A stretch of 64,000 nucleotides of DNA from Cymodocea nodosa (Eukaryota > Streptophyta > Magnoliopsida > Alismatales > Cymodoceaceae): assembly GCA_036874045.1 (NCBI GenBank), contig CM072339.1, positions 17,739,501 to 17,803,500 of the forward strand, read 5' to 3'. The stretch's first letter is position 1. Every line of letters begins with the position of its first letter. This document shows, one piece after another, positions 12,501 to 24,029 of the stretch. Below the pieces are notes generated by a model, which was not told the DNA's origin, ran no database searches, and saw only the letters and a program-made list of their open reading frames with translations. A program made the position numbers and the translations under genes.

Positions 12501-15500
12501 AATCAATACTAAAGGGAAGGCTAATATCACACATTGTGGTAGAACAGTAACTCCCAAAGTTCTTGTCTAAACTACAGTCAAATACCTTTATGTACAAGTC
12601 TACTCTATGCATCTCCTATAATAATATCAGAGAAGAGATTCATAAAAACACGTATGAGCCTTATCTATGTAATACTCATGAGAGACACTGAAGATAAGAG
12701 AGTGGAAAATCTAAAGTCATGGATGAGAACAGGCTTCCAAAGGAGTTGACAACTAAGTGTGTGGATGAGAACAGGCTTCCAAAGGAGTTGACAACTAAGT
12801 GTGAGTGTAGAAGATACCCTATCAAAACCTACATGAGGTTTTTTATAAGTTGGAGAATTGCAAAGTCCATACTTAGTTTGTTGAATATGTTAGCTCAAAT
12901 GGAGATCTTGCAAGTTCACATTTACAAAGACTTTATTTCTTGCATAACACAAAATTGAAAACTACAACTAAAATTAGAAATAACAAGATATAGTATCTAA
13001 TGTGTTATCATTTTGCTTTTAAGAGTTGATGTTCACAAATAGAAGGTTAATTTATGCATTTTATAACTTTTAAGTATTAATTTCATTCATGTCCTTAAGA
13101 ATATGCTTGACATGTAAAATTACTTAAGAACTTATATCATTTAACATTTTAACCTTAAGATGTATGATTAATTACATGTAAATGAGTATAAATTAACTAC
13201 CTACAAATTTCCCTATGTCTAAACTTTGCTAGTATCAAATAAAGTTTAAATATTAACATATAAAAAAACAAATAATAATAAGCTTAGATACATTTATTGG
13301 AAAGGTAAACAACAATAAAGGAAAGAAGAAATCCTAAATTACTTTCGTAGAAATCATAGTTGTATTTAGTACATGTAATAAGTCATTAAACCTTTAAGTT
13401 ACTCTAGTGACGAAGTGTTGTCTCTAAAAGGTTTTCAATAAGTATATCTACGAAATCTTGATAAAGCAAAGGAAAAGAAAAAAAAAGGGAAGATAACAAC
13501 TAAGACATAAGAAAACATAAAGATGCAAACAACACAATGATAAAACATAAGGGAAGAAACTATGCCCATAGGATCTTAAACAATGTTGAAATTTATACAA
13601 TCCTTAGTGTTGTCTTTTCATCCTCTCCTTTATTCAAATTCCCTTATCTTCCTTTGGACTTGGATTCTTTATTTAAGTGCTCATCCTAAGAAAATGAATA
13701 CCATATATTTATAAGTGAGAAGACTAAAACAAAAAAGCCACATATTCACCTACTTTACTTAATTTGGGTGACTTAAGCAATCTCTTAGATTTTATCCTCA
13801 AGTCCCATTATCTCCTAATTTGTACTCTCACTCCTCTCTATATTATTTTTATTTTTGTGCATACCTGCAAATCTAACTGGCAAAGTTTTTAGAGTCCTTT
13901 AGTAATGTCTTGGAAACCAAACCGATATGATAAAACCCTTTGAATCCTAAGGAGTGGATTTAGAAACAAAATTTTAGTATCATCCATAGTTTTATATATA
14001 TGTAGTATACACACATTTACGCAAAAGCCTTAACTAGGAAGAAACATAGAAAATTTACTCTGTAAGAGGGGAATTTAAGTAATAACTTTGAGCTTTATTT
14101 AATAAGTTATCTTAAGAGAAGGGTAGAATAGAAAGGAAGTAAAGATGAATTGTCTTATTATAATGGTCACTTAGTAATTAGTCAACTTTTTCCTAAGTAA
14201 GAAATTATGATTGTGTAAAAGGTGTATCAATGTTTTAGAGTAATCTAAAAGGGTAGAAGGTTAGGAAGGACAAAAAAATTATATTTAAAAAAAGAGAAAA
14301 AAAAGAAAGAGAAGAGAGTAAAAATTAAGGGGTAATGAAACTTGAAGATAGAATCTAAGAGATTGCTTAAGTTACTCGAATTAAGTAGAGTAAGTGAATA
14401 TGTGGCTTTTTAGTTTTGATTTTTTCACTTACACATATATTGTTCAAACTAAAGGAAGATAAGGGAATTTAAATAAAGGAGAGGTTGAAAAGACAACACT
14501 AAGGATGAACTTTGCAATTTCTCCAACTTATAAAAAACTTTCATGTAGGTTTTGATGGGGTATCTTCTACACTCCACCTAGTTGTCAACTCCCTTGGAGG
14601 CTTGTTCTCATTCGTGACTTTAGATTTTCCACTATTCCATCTTCGGTGTCTCTCATAGGTATTGCATAGAGGAGGGTTATACATGTTTTCTTGGATTCCT
14701 TCTCTGATGTTACTACATGAGGTGTGTGGAGAAGACTTGTATATGGAGGTCTTTGGTTGTAGTTTGGACAACCTTGAGAGCTATTATTCTATCTTAACAC
14801 GTGGTGTTGGCTCTCTCCTTTAATGCTAATTTAGGTGTTAAAGAGATGCATAGAGGAGACTTGGTTCTAACAGTTCGTAGAGAAGTTATTAGTTGTAGTT
14901 TATACTCCCTTTTTAGCCCTATTTTGGTGTTGAGTTGAAGAGAATGTGGCTGCATTCACGTTTGGAGCAATAGATGGCTCTAATATTTGTTTTTGGATCC
15001 AGTCGAGACCTCCCTCTTTCGGTGGTGACTTGTTGGTGGTAATAGTCTAAGGATCTTGCATGAAGTAGGCTTGGAACCCTCTTTGATTGAATTACAATTT
15101 AGTGTTAGGCTGAGTTTAAGGTATAATATGTGGAATAAGAATATTATTTATTGTTTTTATGTGTTTGCATGAGTACTATTTGTTTGTGTAGACTTGCATT
15201 TGTTAATGTAATGTTTGTGTGGATCTTTAGTGTAGTTAATGATTTTAGAAGCTTCTTTTTAATATCTGTAGTTGATTTTAGTAAGTTTATAAAAATTATC
15301 TCTAAAAATAGTTGATTTCATTTGTATATGTGTTTATATAGTGTGAATATGTATGTGAGTGTGTGTAGTTTTGTTTTCTATATAGTCCAGAACAAGTTTA
15401 GTTTTAGATGTGTTTTTAACAGTATTTATTTTTGGTTTTGACTCATTTTGGAAGAGTTTTAAGTGTGAGAGTTGTAATGTTTTTAAGAATTTTAGGAATG

Positions 15501-17726
15501 TTCTTTGTAGGTTTTCAGATTTATTTTGTATGTTTTGCAACTATCCCATTTTTCTATTCTTCAATCTGGAATTTCTACAAAATTTCAATTGATTTTTATG
15601 ATAGTTTATAATAGGAAATTAATATTTATGATTTTTTTCTATTGAGACAATGAGTCAACTTTTAAAGGACACTAATTTTACGGGATTATACGAAGATCTG
15701 ACTTAGATATGATTTTTTTAAGATGAGTGTGTGGATCTGCAGTTTCATCTGAATTACACAGTACGATTGTTTTCAAGATTGGAAGAGAAATATCAGGAGT
15801 TTCTTCTGGAAGTTGTCATTCTTTAGAAGACTTGATTGCATTTCTTACATGTATTTATTTATGATTTTTCAATAACTAGTGTGAGAGTTATAGATTTTGC
15901 AAGTTGAGCTTTGAATTTGTATTGCTGAGTGTATACCGAACTTTACCCCATCTAATTGATTGAATGAGTATTTTAATATTTAAGTATTTTTAATTGTAAG
16001 TATATGTTGAAATGTGATTAATTCACCTAAATGTTCATTGCAAGAGGTGAGGGACAAGGGTGTTGTTGAATTGAGAGGCGCAATCTCACTTGAATCCTTT
16101 GAATGAACTCATGAAGTATGAGAGATGGATTATTATTTTTTAATGAACATGATGTACTTGATGAAATGTCCTTATAAGAAGTTATTACTCTTATGTCTAT
16201 TGTGTTGCCAAACCAACTCATAGTATTATAGATTAGTAACTAACAAAGTGTTATTATAGTTTTTAATTGTTTGGTAAACTAAATTATGATTAATTGTTGC
16301 AATCGAATGCATCAAAGTTCAATAAATCTATTTTACAAAGTTCTTTTTGGATTCAATCTGTACTTACATATACTTAATACAATAGATATTGTATGTTTGT
16401 AGTTAATTAAAACATAGACTTAGGAACTTAATCTTAAAGCACCTACAGAGAGTTTTAAAATCTGAACCATATCAGAGAAATATTGTCAATACGAATCAAT
16501 ATTTGAAACCTTAATCTAATATGCATACTTTTATGCATAATGCAAGCATTCTTGAATTTCTTCAAAAATTAGGCAATGCACCTGTTGATATTAATGAAAA
16601 TTGTGGACATTTTCAGTTAATTATTTTTTGAGCAACTTCCAAAGCACAGGTGGATGAAATTTGTTAAACTGGTCATGCCAACTTCAGAGAAATATTAATA
16701 GTTTGTTTTTAATATCTACAAATTGTATACTTCCCTTACACGTGTAAATTTATATCTATCATCTAATCCTTCCAGGGGTTCTTGAGGCTTTCATTTTGCA
16801 TAGGTGGCCCATATGGTCATGGGCCTCAACTACGCAGGCGTGCTGATGTGGCTATCAAACTATCCTCCATGGTTTTAAATCACCAAATTGCATTTGTTGT
16901 GCTCTTGGAGCAACTTTACAGGTTTGTATTCTATTCTTGGTAAGTGAACTATTGGTGTTGAACTGATATAACCTTGAAATATGTTTATTGGTGTGCAAGG
17001 GATTCAGAAGTATGTATCATAAGGGGTTGTTCAGAAAAAAAGTAATCACAAATTGTGTTTCACGGGAGAGAAGGTGTGGGGTATTGATTATTTTTCCAAG
17101 CATGGCAACTAGAAATTGATTATTTGTTAGTTTGATTTGCTTGGGCTGAATGACTACTGTTTTGTGCCTGTTACCCAATATATCTTTTTTCATTCCTTTT
17201 GACTTTTGGATTATTAGTAGTACAAGGCAAGGACATATGCTAAACAGCCTTATCTTAATTTGATTTCGCACTGGAATTCTGCTGTCAAATATTAACGTTC
17301 TGCCAAAGGGAAAAAAAGATGAAGCCAAACAACGTTCGTGGTTCATTAGTACATAAAGTTGGCTATTTTGTCTGTTATAAAAATATTTTTATTACCTTGT
17401 GTATATTATGTTTTCTTCCCTAGTTGAATAAATTCATTAAAACTAAATGATTTGTACTAGAAGATATTTGTGCACATGATTTAACACAAGTCTGCAATGA
17501 AATAATAAAAAGAAAGTTTTCAAGGTTTACTGCAAAGTTGCTTACACATTTGGCAGTCCGTTTAATGAAGATACTGTTGTAAACTTGTAACGTATATGCT
17601 GACAACCTGCTGCATTAAGCTATCTTGTGACACATTTTGTTTATAAGCATTGATCACCTATTCCAACATTTGGTCTCCTATTTCAGAGCATGGACTATAC
17701 TCAAGGGCCAGAAATATCATCACTAG
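523..17726 (+). CDS. RlmH-like rRNA (pseudouridine-N3) methyltransferase, 3' part of gene, four exons
   Basis: This is a plant homologue of bacterial RlmH, a SPOUT-fold enzyme that uses S-adenosylmethionine to methylate N3 of a pseudouridine in helix 69 of 23S rRNA. In plants it is expected to act on organellar ribosomes (family knowledge). Visible exons are 523-589, 11747-11824, 16776-16921 and 17687-17726, giving 109 codons before TAG. Phases agree across all three joins and every boundary is GT-AG. Seen motifs: a stretch ending DDW, then [17 protein letters not shown], the knot signature CIGGPYGHG, the helix [11 protein letters not shown], and the C-terminal [16 protein letters not shown], which closely matches the family end. 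Bacterial RlmH is about 155 aa, so roughly the first third and any transit peptide are missing because they lie off the left edge. Two of its introns are swollen by transposons (11.2 and 5.0 kb). Nothing in the visible exons is broken, so the gene looks functional. Confidence 0.9.
590..1275. other. Intron DNA of the RlmH-like gene
   Basis: AT-rich intron sequence between the DDW exon and the start of the nested LTR elements. The open frame at 586-795 overlaps the splice donor and shows no family resemblance, so I do not call it a gene. No other structure was seen. Confidence 0.6.
1365..1569 (+). repeat. 5' LTR of element B
   Basis: A 205 bp repeat with a TATATAAG promoter-like box near 1505. 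It is nearly identical to the copy at 2803-3003 apart from a few substitutions and short indels. Confidence 0.83.
2803..3003 (+). repeat. 3' LTR of element B
   Basis: A 201 bp repeat that pairs with 1365-1569. It is preceded by GAGGGGGAG and followed by the target repeat TAGTCTC. Confidence 0.83.
3720..4003. repeat. Purine-rich low-complexity tract inside element A
   Basis: Almost uninterrupted A/G sequence made of AAAGG- and GAGA-type words. The corresponding part of element B (about 2310-2490) is also purine-rich, and both contain GGTGGAAGTA followed by A-runs, so this is part of the shared interior of the two elements rather than an unrelated simple repeat. The opposite-strand open frame here is Phe/Ser/Pro low complexity and not a gene. 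Confidence 0.75.
4009..4248 (+). repeat. 5' LTR of copia element C
   Basis: A 240 bp LTR, TGTTGAAATG to GCATAACA, with a CTATATAAGC box near 4084. It pairs with 9060-9300. Confidence 0.93.
9060..9300 (+). repeat. 3' LTR of copia element C
   Basis: A 241 bp LTR with the same ends as the 5' copy, followed directly by the ATGTG target repeat. Confidence 0.93.
9937..11746. other. Intron DNA of the RlmH-like gene, right part
   Basis: AT-rich intron DNA between the nested elements and the VVMLDE exon. The stretch 11400-11700 is less AT-rich and contains overlapping open frames (for example 11563-11763 plus), but I do not recognise a family and they run into the splice acceptor, so I treat it as non-coding. 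Confidence 0.55.
11747..11824 (+). CDS. RlmH-like exon
   Basis: This exon has 78 bases, exactly 26 codons, and encodes [19 protein letters not shown] through DAGRS. It follows a CTTTCAG acceptor and ends before GTATGC, so both ends are phase 0. The VMLDE and SEQMAELL motifs are characteristic of the RlmH family just before the SAM-binding knot. Confidence 0.9.
12724..12802 (+). repeat. Short tandem duplication in the left foldback arm
   Basis: A unit of about 39 bp containing GATGAGAACAGGCTTCCAAA occurs twice back to back. The right arm has one version only (14572-14612 region), so the duplication arose in the left arm after the arms formed. Confidence 0.85.
12877..13602. mobile_element. 726 bp insertion in the left foldback arm
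   Basis: This segment interrupts the left arm and has no counterpart in the right arm. CTTAG stands at both edges (12872-12876 and 13603-13607), as expected of a 5-base target duplication. The right arm reads straight through the same site with a single CTTAG (in reverse complement). The insert is AT-rich and non-coding, its ends show no clear terminal repeats, and its class is unknown. It could be a degenerate solo LTR or a small non-autonomous element. Confidence 0.7.
15361..16775. other. Intron 2 DNA of the RlmH-like gene, right part
   Basis: AT-rich intron sequence with no recognised element. Several short open frames are present but none resembles a known family. It ends at the TTCCAG acceptor of the knot exon. 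Confidence 0.6.
16776..16921 (+). CDS. RlmH-like exon carrying the SAM-binding knot
   Basis: This 146-base exon encodes 48 residues plus two bases of an Arg codon. It contains [12 protein letters not shown] (the SPOUT knot loop), [18 protein letters not shown] and the start of LEQLYR. The acceptor is TTCCAG and the donor is GTTTGT. It joins the upstream exon in phase 0 and the downstream exon within the Arg codon. Confidence 0.93.
17687..17726 (+). CDS. RlmH-like terminal exon
   Basis: This 40-base last exon follows a TATTTCAG acceptor. It completes the split Arg codon, encodes [12 protein letters not shown] and ends with TAG. The His-His C-terminus is the normal end of the RlmH family, whose terminal residues contribute to the active site. 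Confidence 0.93.
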
Positions 17727-18480
17727 AGCTTTCCATCTCATTTCCTGAATGCTTGGGAATATGGAATCTTAAATCGACAATGAGAACTTCATGATCCAGG
17801 TATAAAGAGAAAATATGGTTTAGAGTTGTTGCATGTTAAAGTTTCTTTTGATTCTCATTGTAATCCTTAAGATGCATTTATTTGGGATTCTCATCGTGGT
17901 ATGTTGATCAACTTCAGGTGAATTATGAACAATTGCGAAACTCAAGAGTCCAATCAAACAGACCCACCAAAATATCTTGGTCAGATCCAGTGCTAGAGAA
18001 TCTTTGAGAATGATTCCTTCCATTTCAAAGTTACTTTCTTGTACAAACTGTATATGTTAAATTTTATATGACAGTATAGTATCTTGATATTCATATTTCT
18101 ATTATGGTATATATACTCCTGTCTATCGAAAGATTATATTCTTGTGAGGCAAGAGTAGCAACACTCATTTTATTCTTTGTAATGTTTTGATGGTATCATA
18201 TCAATAATGAATTGTATAGTTTTATATTGGTAATGTAGTTAGTCTAGGATTTTGACCCAAGTCTTATAGGATGAGGGATGGCATAATCAAACATGTTAGG
18301 TAATGAATAATGTAGTTGGTTCAATTTAATAAGAAATAAATAAGAGACCTAGGTGTAAATCCATGCAAGATTATTATTATTATCAAAATTACTATGGTAT
18401 CGTTGTAACCATAATGTTGTTGCCTTGTAATGTTATGGTTGCAAACATTCTAGATTAACTCATCATGACTCCCATAGATG
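17727..18480. other. 3' flank and probable 3'UTR of the RlmH-like gene
   Basis: The sequence downstream of the TAG codon is AT-rich and lacks open frames of note. The 3'UTR probably lies in the first few hundred bases. I could not assign a poly(A) site. LINE-derived sequence begins close after this stretch. Confidence 0.45.
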
Positions 18481-18483
18481 GGA

Positions 18484-19076
18484 CTGGAATCAAGTGGGAA
18501 TCGAGGAGTTCTGGACATCCAAAGCGGTGACTGCAGCGGCCTATTATGCTCAGTTTCCTGGGCTTACCATCGAACAACCAAATGCTCAGATAGTTCAGGT
18601 GATAGAAAGAGCCACATCTCAGGATTTGTTCGGAATCATTGATACAATGAAAAGAGCTTTGCCGTTCAAAGATAATTTTTTCCCAGTTGCCATTGATTCC
18701 AGCTGCATTCTTATTTGCTTTCTTAATCAGGAAGATTTTATTAGAGCATATGTGAAAAATAGATGGGTGATCAACGGGAAGAGAATGTCAGTCTCCCAAT
18801 GGTTTCTCTCACCCAAAGATATGAATCCACTTGGGCGCCTGCTTTAATTCACCTGTCGAAACTGAGAGCACACCTGCAAGCTTTAGGAGTCATTCAGTCC
18901 ATTGCTGGCACTCTATGAAGATATCTTTGTGCCCATAATGATTTGCCGAGGTTTACTGGGCCTAACATGACTGCAATATGTGTGGAAATGGATTTATCAA
19001 AACTGTTACCAAGATCCATGAAAATTTGTAATGGTGAGGAACTCATTGTCTACCCAGTGGAATGCAATCAAGGGGT
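18484..19076 (+). mobile_element. LINE ORF1 remnant (DUF4283-like)
   Basis: The open frame 18494-18847 contains QEDFIRAYVKNRWVINGKRM and VSQWFLSP. This is the pattern of the DUF4283 domain found in the first ORF of plant L1-type LINEs and related elements, where a hydrophobic strand is followed by a W...G...V..W core. Sequence beyond 18847 still resembles the continuation of that domain in other frames, with words such as SIAGTL and ICVEMDLSK, so the reading frame is lost after that point. A host gene with the same domain is a possible alternative, but its surroundings (endonuclease and RT remnants downstream, same strand) favour a LINE. Confidence 0.72.
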
Positions 19077-19975
19077 GTTGAAATCTTACTTGAAAATCAT
19101 TTGAAGATAGGACATTTAATTCCTTAGCCTCTTTTTGTGTAATAGTATACACCTTGCCATATGTAGGAGTCTTTTCTTTTTGGTCTGGGATCTGATAACT
19201 TGGCCCTACATTGCTGACATTGCCACTCCCTACTAAGGATTGCAATGCATTTTGCCTTTGAGGTGGGAAATAATGTTGTTGCTGAGGAGGATGCCGTGGT
19301 TGGAAAGGAGTAGTGTTGACACCTTGGCATAATCTATCATTATAAGGACAAATTGTGACCTTTCGGCCCTCTTGACCACACCCAAAACATTTGCCACATT
19401 TCCACTTATAGACACCAAAATGGTTTCTCCCACATTTCTAACAATTAGTAGGGCTTCGTTTGAATTTCTTTTCCTTTCCCTTGTATTGACTATCAGAATA
19501 TCTCTTTCCTATTTGTGAGGATCCTTGACTTTCTATTGTTAAAGATAGGTCGACTGTTGTTAGATAAGAAGTTGACTTTTGCATGATTAACTACAAATCT
19601 AATCTTTTGATTTCAGGCCTTGGTAGAATTTTTTTAATTTTTCTACTCACATCTAGTATTGATTCAAGTGAAAATAAAGATAATTTGGTAGATTCAACTT
19701 CATATTATTTTACCGTCATATTTCCTTGTTGAAGTTTTTCAATTTTTTTTTTCATATCTAAGTTTGATGTTGGGAGGATAATATTTCTTCAAAAACAATT
19801 CATTGAAGTCCTCCCAAGTCCAAGGTTTGCTTAGAGGCTTGACGAAATCTATTTTATTGAATCCCACAAGGAAAGATCTCAAATAGTCTTTCTCCCTCTT
19901 CTCGCACATATCAACCTTCAACCTTTTTCGCATGCACATCGTCGGAAATCACCATTGAGCGCTTACACACCCACA
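19077..19975 (-). mobile_element. Ty3/gypsy gag fragment
   Basis: On the minus strand, near 19939-19739, there is a gag-like stretch with WEDFNELFLKKYYPP, the usual WxxFxxxFxxxYxP core of gypsy gag. Further on come a CFGCGQEG zinc-knuckle-like word and then GKVYTITQKEA, the linker found between gag and protease in plant gypsy elements. Only the gag end is present. It is broken and lies inside LINE-derived DNA of the opposite orientation, so it inserted later or was carried in by rearrangement. Confidence 0.72.
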
Positions 19976-20870
19976 CACAGTCTGTTCACCACCTCATGCA
20001 CACGCCACAATGAAAGTTGCTACTTTTACCATTTGAACTTGTCGAAGATCGTCATCTTCCATTGACTCTTCTCCACATTCATCGATTTGTTGAAGTATTG
20101 ATCGACAACCATCGATTTGAGAAGAAGATGGACGAAACAAGGGATGTGCAGGCGAAAATATCCAAGGGGATTTTTTACCATTTTGCCCTTGATATTTAAT
20201 ACTTAAATTATAGCCTAGGCAAGGATTGACAACTTAGGGGACAAATCAGGTGAAAGGATCGCATCAAGTGAACAGAGCACCAATGGCTTTGTTGCCGAAG
20301 GACTAAGAACGGGAAAAGAATAGCTAGAATAAAGCTTTTGAATGGTGCAATTTGTGCCAATTTGAATGTAGGTAATCAGGTTATAACCATGGATAATTTG
20401 GAGTTTGTTGATATTCCAAGCAGGGAGCAAATTGGCATGTGGAGGAGGATGGAGATGTTGAAAGAAATGGAGAGACTCATGTAGGGGAGGAACAAGGAGC
20501 AGAGTTAGATGATTGCAGTGTTTTCCAGGATAGAATTGTCAGTGAGGAAGAATGGGTCAGACAGAGATAAACCACCTAGCACTAAAATTAGCAGGTTGTC
20601 TTAGAAATTTGATATGAAAGGCAAATGATGTAGGGAGAAAACATACCATTGGAAGAGTAAATTACACAATTTAAGGTACAACCAAATAAAGGAGGAAAAC
20701 CATGCACTGCAGCAACAACCTCTGTCAAATCTCAAGAAAAAGACTCTTGAAAACTTAAGGCCGATGCATTGTTTTTTTCTGCTCGGTTCAGATCCTTTGG
20801 GTGGACAATTTTTTCTGATTTGTTTTTACCATGATGAAGGTTTTAATTTGGAATTTGTTAGGATTTTTGT
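19976..20870. other. Degraded sequence between LINE ORF1 and endonuclease remnants
   Basis: No recognisable protein domain. It may be the spacer or C-terminal ORF1 part of the LINE, now decayed. Open frames at 20017-20199 plus and 20215-20430 minus have no family resemblance. Confidence 0.4.
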
Positions 20871-21768
20871 AACAATGCTACTGGGAATTACCTCAAGGAC
20901 GACATTATTGTTAAACACAATATTCAAATGGCTGCAATTCTAGAACCATTTGTTTAGCGTGATCGTGCGTGGTCTACTGCCAACTCAATTAATCTAGACA
21001 AGTGTCATGCCAACGAGATTTGGTATTTTGGTTGTCATAGATGGAAATTAGAAATGTTTGGGACAACAAGCAATTTTCTTTGGTCCATGGTTTATTCCAT
21101 GAGTGAACAAAATTTTTTGTTTACCACCCAGTTTGTCTCTGATAAGTTTACTTCAAGGAGAATCCTTTGTGAGGAACTCAAGCCATGTGTAGTGATAGAT
21201 TGGAAGATATGTCATTGATTCTTGGGGGGATTTTAACAAGGTCAGAAATGAAGAGGAGAATTTGAATTCAGCTGGTTTAAATGAACCCCATCATTCAAAG
21301 AATTTATTTTCTTGGCGTAACAACCAGAAAGACAACAACCATATTGATAGGCTGTTAATTATTTTCTATCGATCAACGTGTAAACAACATGAAAAGTTAG
21401 TTAGTTATTTTCTCACATATAAAACTATGCCTTAGTATGGAAAAGATATGATCAACCATATTACAGGTTTTTCTACAAGGGATTTCTTGTTCAAGTATCT
21501 TGGTTGCCTAATATATAAACTCCAAGAATCAATATTTTACAGGTTTAGTCAAAAACTCCAAGACAAACGAGTTGGATGGAAAAGTAAACTTTTTAGTTTG
21601 GGTGATGGGATTGCTCTTATAAAGCATGCTTTATTTAGTATCGTAATTCACATTATAAGTATTTATGATATTCCTACAGGTATCATTGACAAAGTATCAC
21701 TGTCAATTTCCTTTGGGGTGAGATGCAAGGACATTATAGAAACATTGGATCTGTTAAAATGTAATTAG
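20870..21768 (+). mobile_element. LINE endonuclease and reverse transcriptase remnant
   Basis: From about 20930, AAILEPFV and nearby words recall the APE-type endonuclease of plant LINEs, which typically has the VILEP motif. At 21448-21768 the frame shows FLFKYLGCLIYK, then GWKSKLFSLGDGIALIKHAL and a stretch ending LSISFGV. This is the C-terminal part of LINE reverse transcriptase (KYLG, then GW..K.LS.GGR..LIK, then FFWG in intact members). The central RT domain between these parts is missing, so this is a deleted and decayed copy on the same strand as the ORF1 remnant. Confidence 0.75.
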
Positions 21769-22650
21769 GTGTTCAACCCATTAGCCTAATCATGTACATA
21801 TATATACATATATTTGTAATTTGTTTACGGCTAATGAAAAGTACTCTTCCCTCTAACTTGGTATCAAGAGTTTAGGTCTGTCCACTGTTGTCGTCCTTTG
21901 TTGGACTCAAATGCTTCCTCTTCTTCCTCGATGATCATTGTTCTTCATCTTATCTTCCTTCCTTCAATAATGCTTGGTGATTGCAATCCCTTTCCAATGG
22001 AAGTTTAGAAGGACAATTGGACATCTAAACCTATTGTTATTGGCATTAAACTTATGCTAATGAACTATCACTTGTGGGTGAGCACTTTCGAAAATTTTCT
22101 TGCCACTCACATAATGGAACACCATCTTTGGGAAGATCCGCTTCATTTGAAAGCAGCAAACTATGCCACTTGATATGTATCTGACTGTACCATTATCAGG
22201 TGGCTAATCATGAGTATTGACACGAGAAGATTGCATGCATCTAGCTAGTGAAAAGGATCTGAGAGACTCTTCAAGTGACTTATGGAAATGAAAATAACAT
22301 TGTGTGGGTGTGTGAGGTGTATGAACATTTATTCTCCAACAAGCAAGGTGATCCATCGATCTGTCCACCACTATTACAACATCATCTAGTCCTTGCTGAC
22401 ATCTATCAACTGCTTGTTGTTAAACTATCAATGCTTCAAAGATAATGTGAGCAGCTTGGGGTCACAATATTCCTTGCTAAATTGAATTTAAGCACGTGAC
22501 TTGACATACTATTCTTTAGCAACGTTGCTCTCGGTAAGTTATAAAACAACTCTCTAAATCTTTATTCTTTACTGTTATTCATGCATTCATGTGATGACAA
22601 CTTATCTCAATAAGTCATTAGAGCTCTTGACAAGTTAAAGACTTAAGTGA
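21751..22650 (+). mobile_element. Copia 5' end: LTR, primer site and gag fragment
   Basis: TGTTAAAATGTAATT at 21751 starts an LTR-like stretch of about 110 bp containing TATATATACATATAT and ending CTCTAAC. TTGGTATCAAGAG follows as a primer-binding site. About 21980-22560 then resembles the N-terminal half of copia gag (UBN2 type). The rest of the element is not found downstream. It is broken and truncated, and it interrupts the LINE, whose RNase H-like tail appears near 24.4 kb. Confidence 0.6.
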
Positions 22651-22899
22651 CCAAAATGTCTAACGAAGGAGCACTCAAGTACAAATAATCTACTAAATCT
22701 AAATGTATATTCTGGTAAGTTATCTTATTACTTACTGAAGATTAATACTAACTTGTCAAATATAATTCAAAATCTAAAAGTGATTTTTTGCAAATTTGTA
22801 GATTTCCTTTTTGTAGAAAGATAGGACAAATTGATACATTCAAAATTGGTAAAAATTAAGGATGAAATTGAAGTTTCCATAATCAGAAATTAATGATGA

Positions 22900-23660
22900 A
22901 CAAAATTAGAAGTTACACACATACACAAAGAAGACGATCAAAAGCTTCTAAGTGCACAAGACTCTACAATTAGAATTACAGTGATTCAACTCTCAAAGGG
23001 AGAGATTGTAGAGACAACATTAGAGCATTCCATAAGGAGAAGAATTGAGATTTAACATAGTAGTTTGAATTTTAGTGTCGTATATATTCTCTAGTAAATT
23101 ATGTTGTGTTACAGTAATTTTGAATGCTCATATGTTGAATTCTAATAGTTTCAATAGGTTTTGAATTATGAAAAACCTATTTCACTAGGTTGTGATAAGA
23201 TGACTTCTCAAGTTTGGTTATTTGAGAAATTGGTGAGGTTGAAGCCTCATTTGAACAAGGTGGTGCCTTGTTCTACATAAAGTCGATGTCTTATCCATGT
23301 GTGTGTGAGGTTAGTGCCTTGTAATTGGTTGGGTGTGTAGCTAAGAAAACACTAGTGTAAGAGTTTGAGGACTCTTTTGAGGTTGATATTCAACCTGTAA
23401 AAATACCAGTTAGTTGAATTCTTAAGGTTAAGACCTTGAGAAAGTGGACTAGCACGTTTGAGTGAACCACTATAAAAATCCTATCGTGTTCTTTTCTTTT
23501 TGCTGTAGTATTTTTACTTCATTGTGCTTTATGATAACTACATAAGATAAAAATCAAATAACTCTATTTTAAATATAAAGGTGAATTTAAAATCAAACAT
23601 AATTTATATAAACTCACTATTCACCCTCTCTTTAGTGAACTTTTGATCTACAATAAGTAC
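22900..23660 (+). repeat. LTR-like block of copia type
   Basis: The right part carries repeated GAGG...GAAGCC words, then ATAAAAATCCTATCGTGTTC and a CTCACTATTCACCCTC ending. This layout is typical of the R-U5 part of large SIRE/Maximus-type copia LTRs. The left boundary is uncertain and no internal domain follows, so a partial solo LTR is the best reading. Confidence 0.5.
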
Positions 23661-24029
23661 TTCCACTTTGACTTACACCTTTAAACTTGAGACATTTAGA
23701 AATTTACACGAGAATTGAACACTAAATTCTTACCAACAACTTTTTAACTTTTGAAATCCTACTCCTTGAGATGTTTGAAAATTTTCAACTTGATTCTTTC
23801 AGATTTTAAGCTCTTCTCCAATTGTATCCTTATAGAATCATCAAGCATAAACAAAATATCAAAGAAGACATATATAGAAGGCTTTCCAAAAAGTTAACGA
23901 AGGCATATAGATGGATTTGGTAACATCTCCTGTAAAGTCCATGTGAAATGTGATAAGAAGAAAACAAGTTGCGGTGTGCTGGAACAAGGGCATTTGGAAC
24001 ATGTATCTACCCACTAAGCTGTCATTTTT

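Larger units (their letters stand above)
11966..15360. repeat. Long imperfect inverted repeat (foldback-like element) in RlmH intron 2
   Basis: The left arm (11966-12876 and 13603 to about 13850) matches the reverse complement of the right arm (about 14300-15360) over roughly 1.1-1.2 kb, with many substitutions and small gaps. Clear paired blocks include TTTTTATAAACTTACTAAAA, CAACTACAGATATTAAA, TATTATACCTTAA and GCAATCTCTTAGATT. The left arm carries an extra 726 bp insertion and a short tandem duplication. The loop (about 13850-14300) is unpaired. No transposase-like frame is visible. The size and form suggest a foldback or MULE-like DNA element, or two inverted copies of one repeat. A target duplication was not found by eye. 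Confidence 0.82.
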
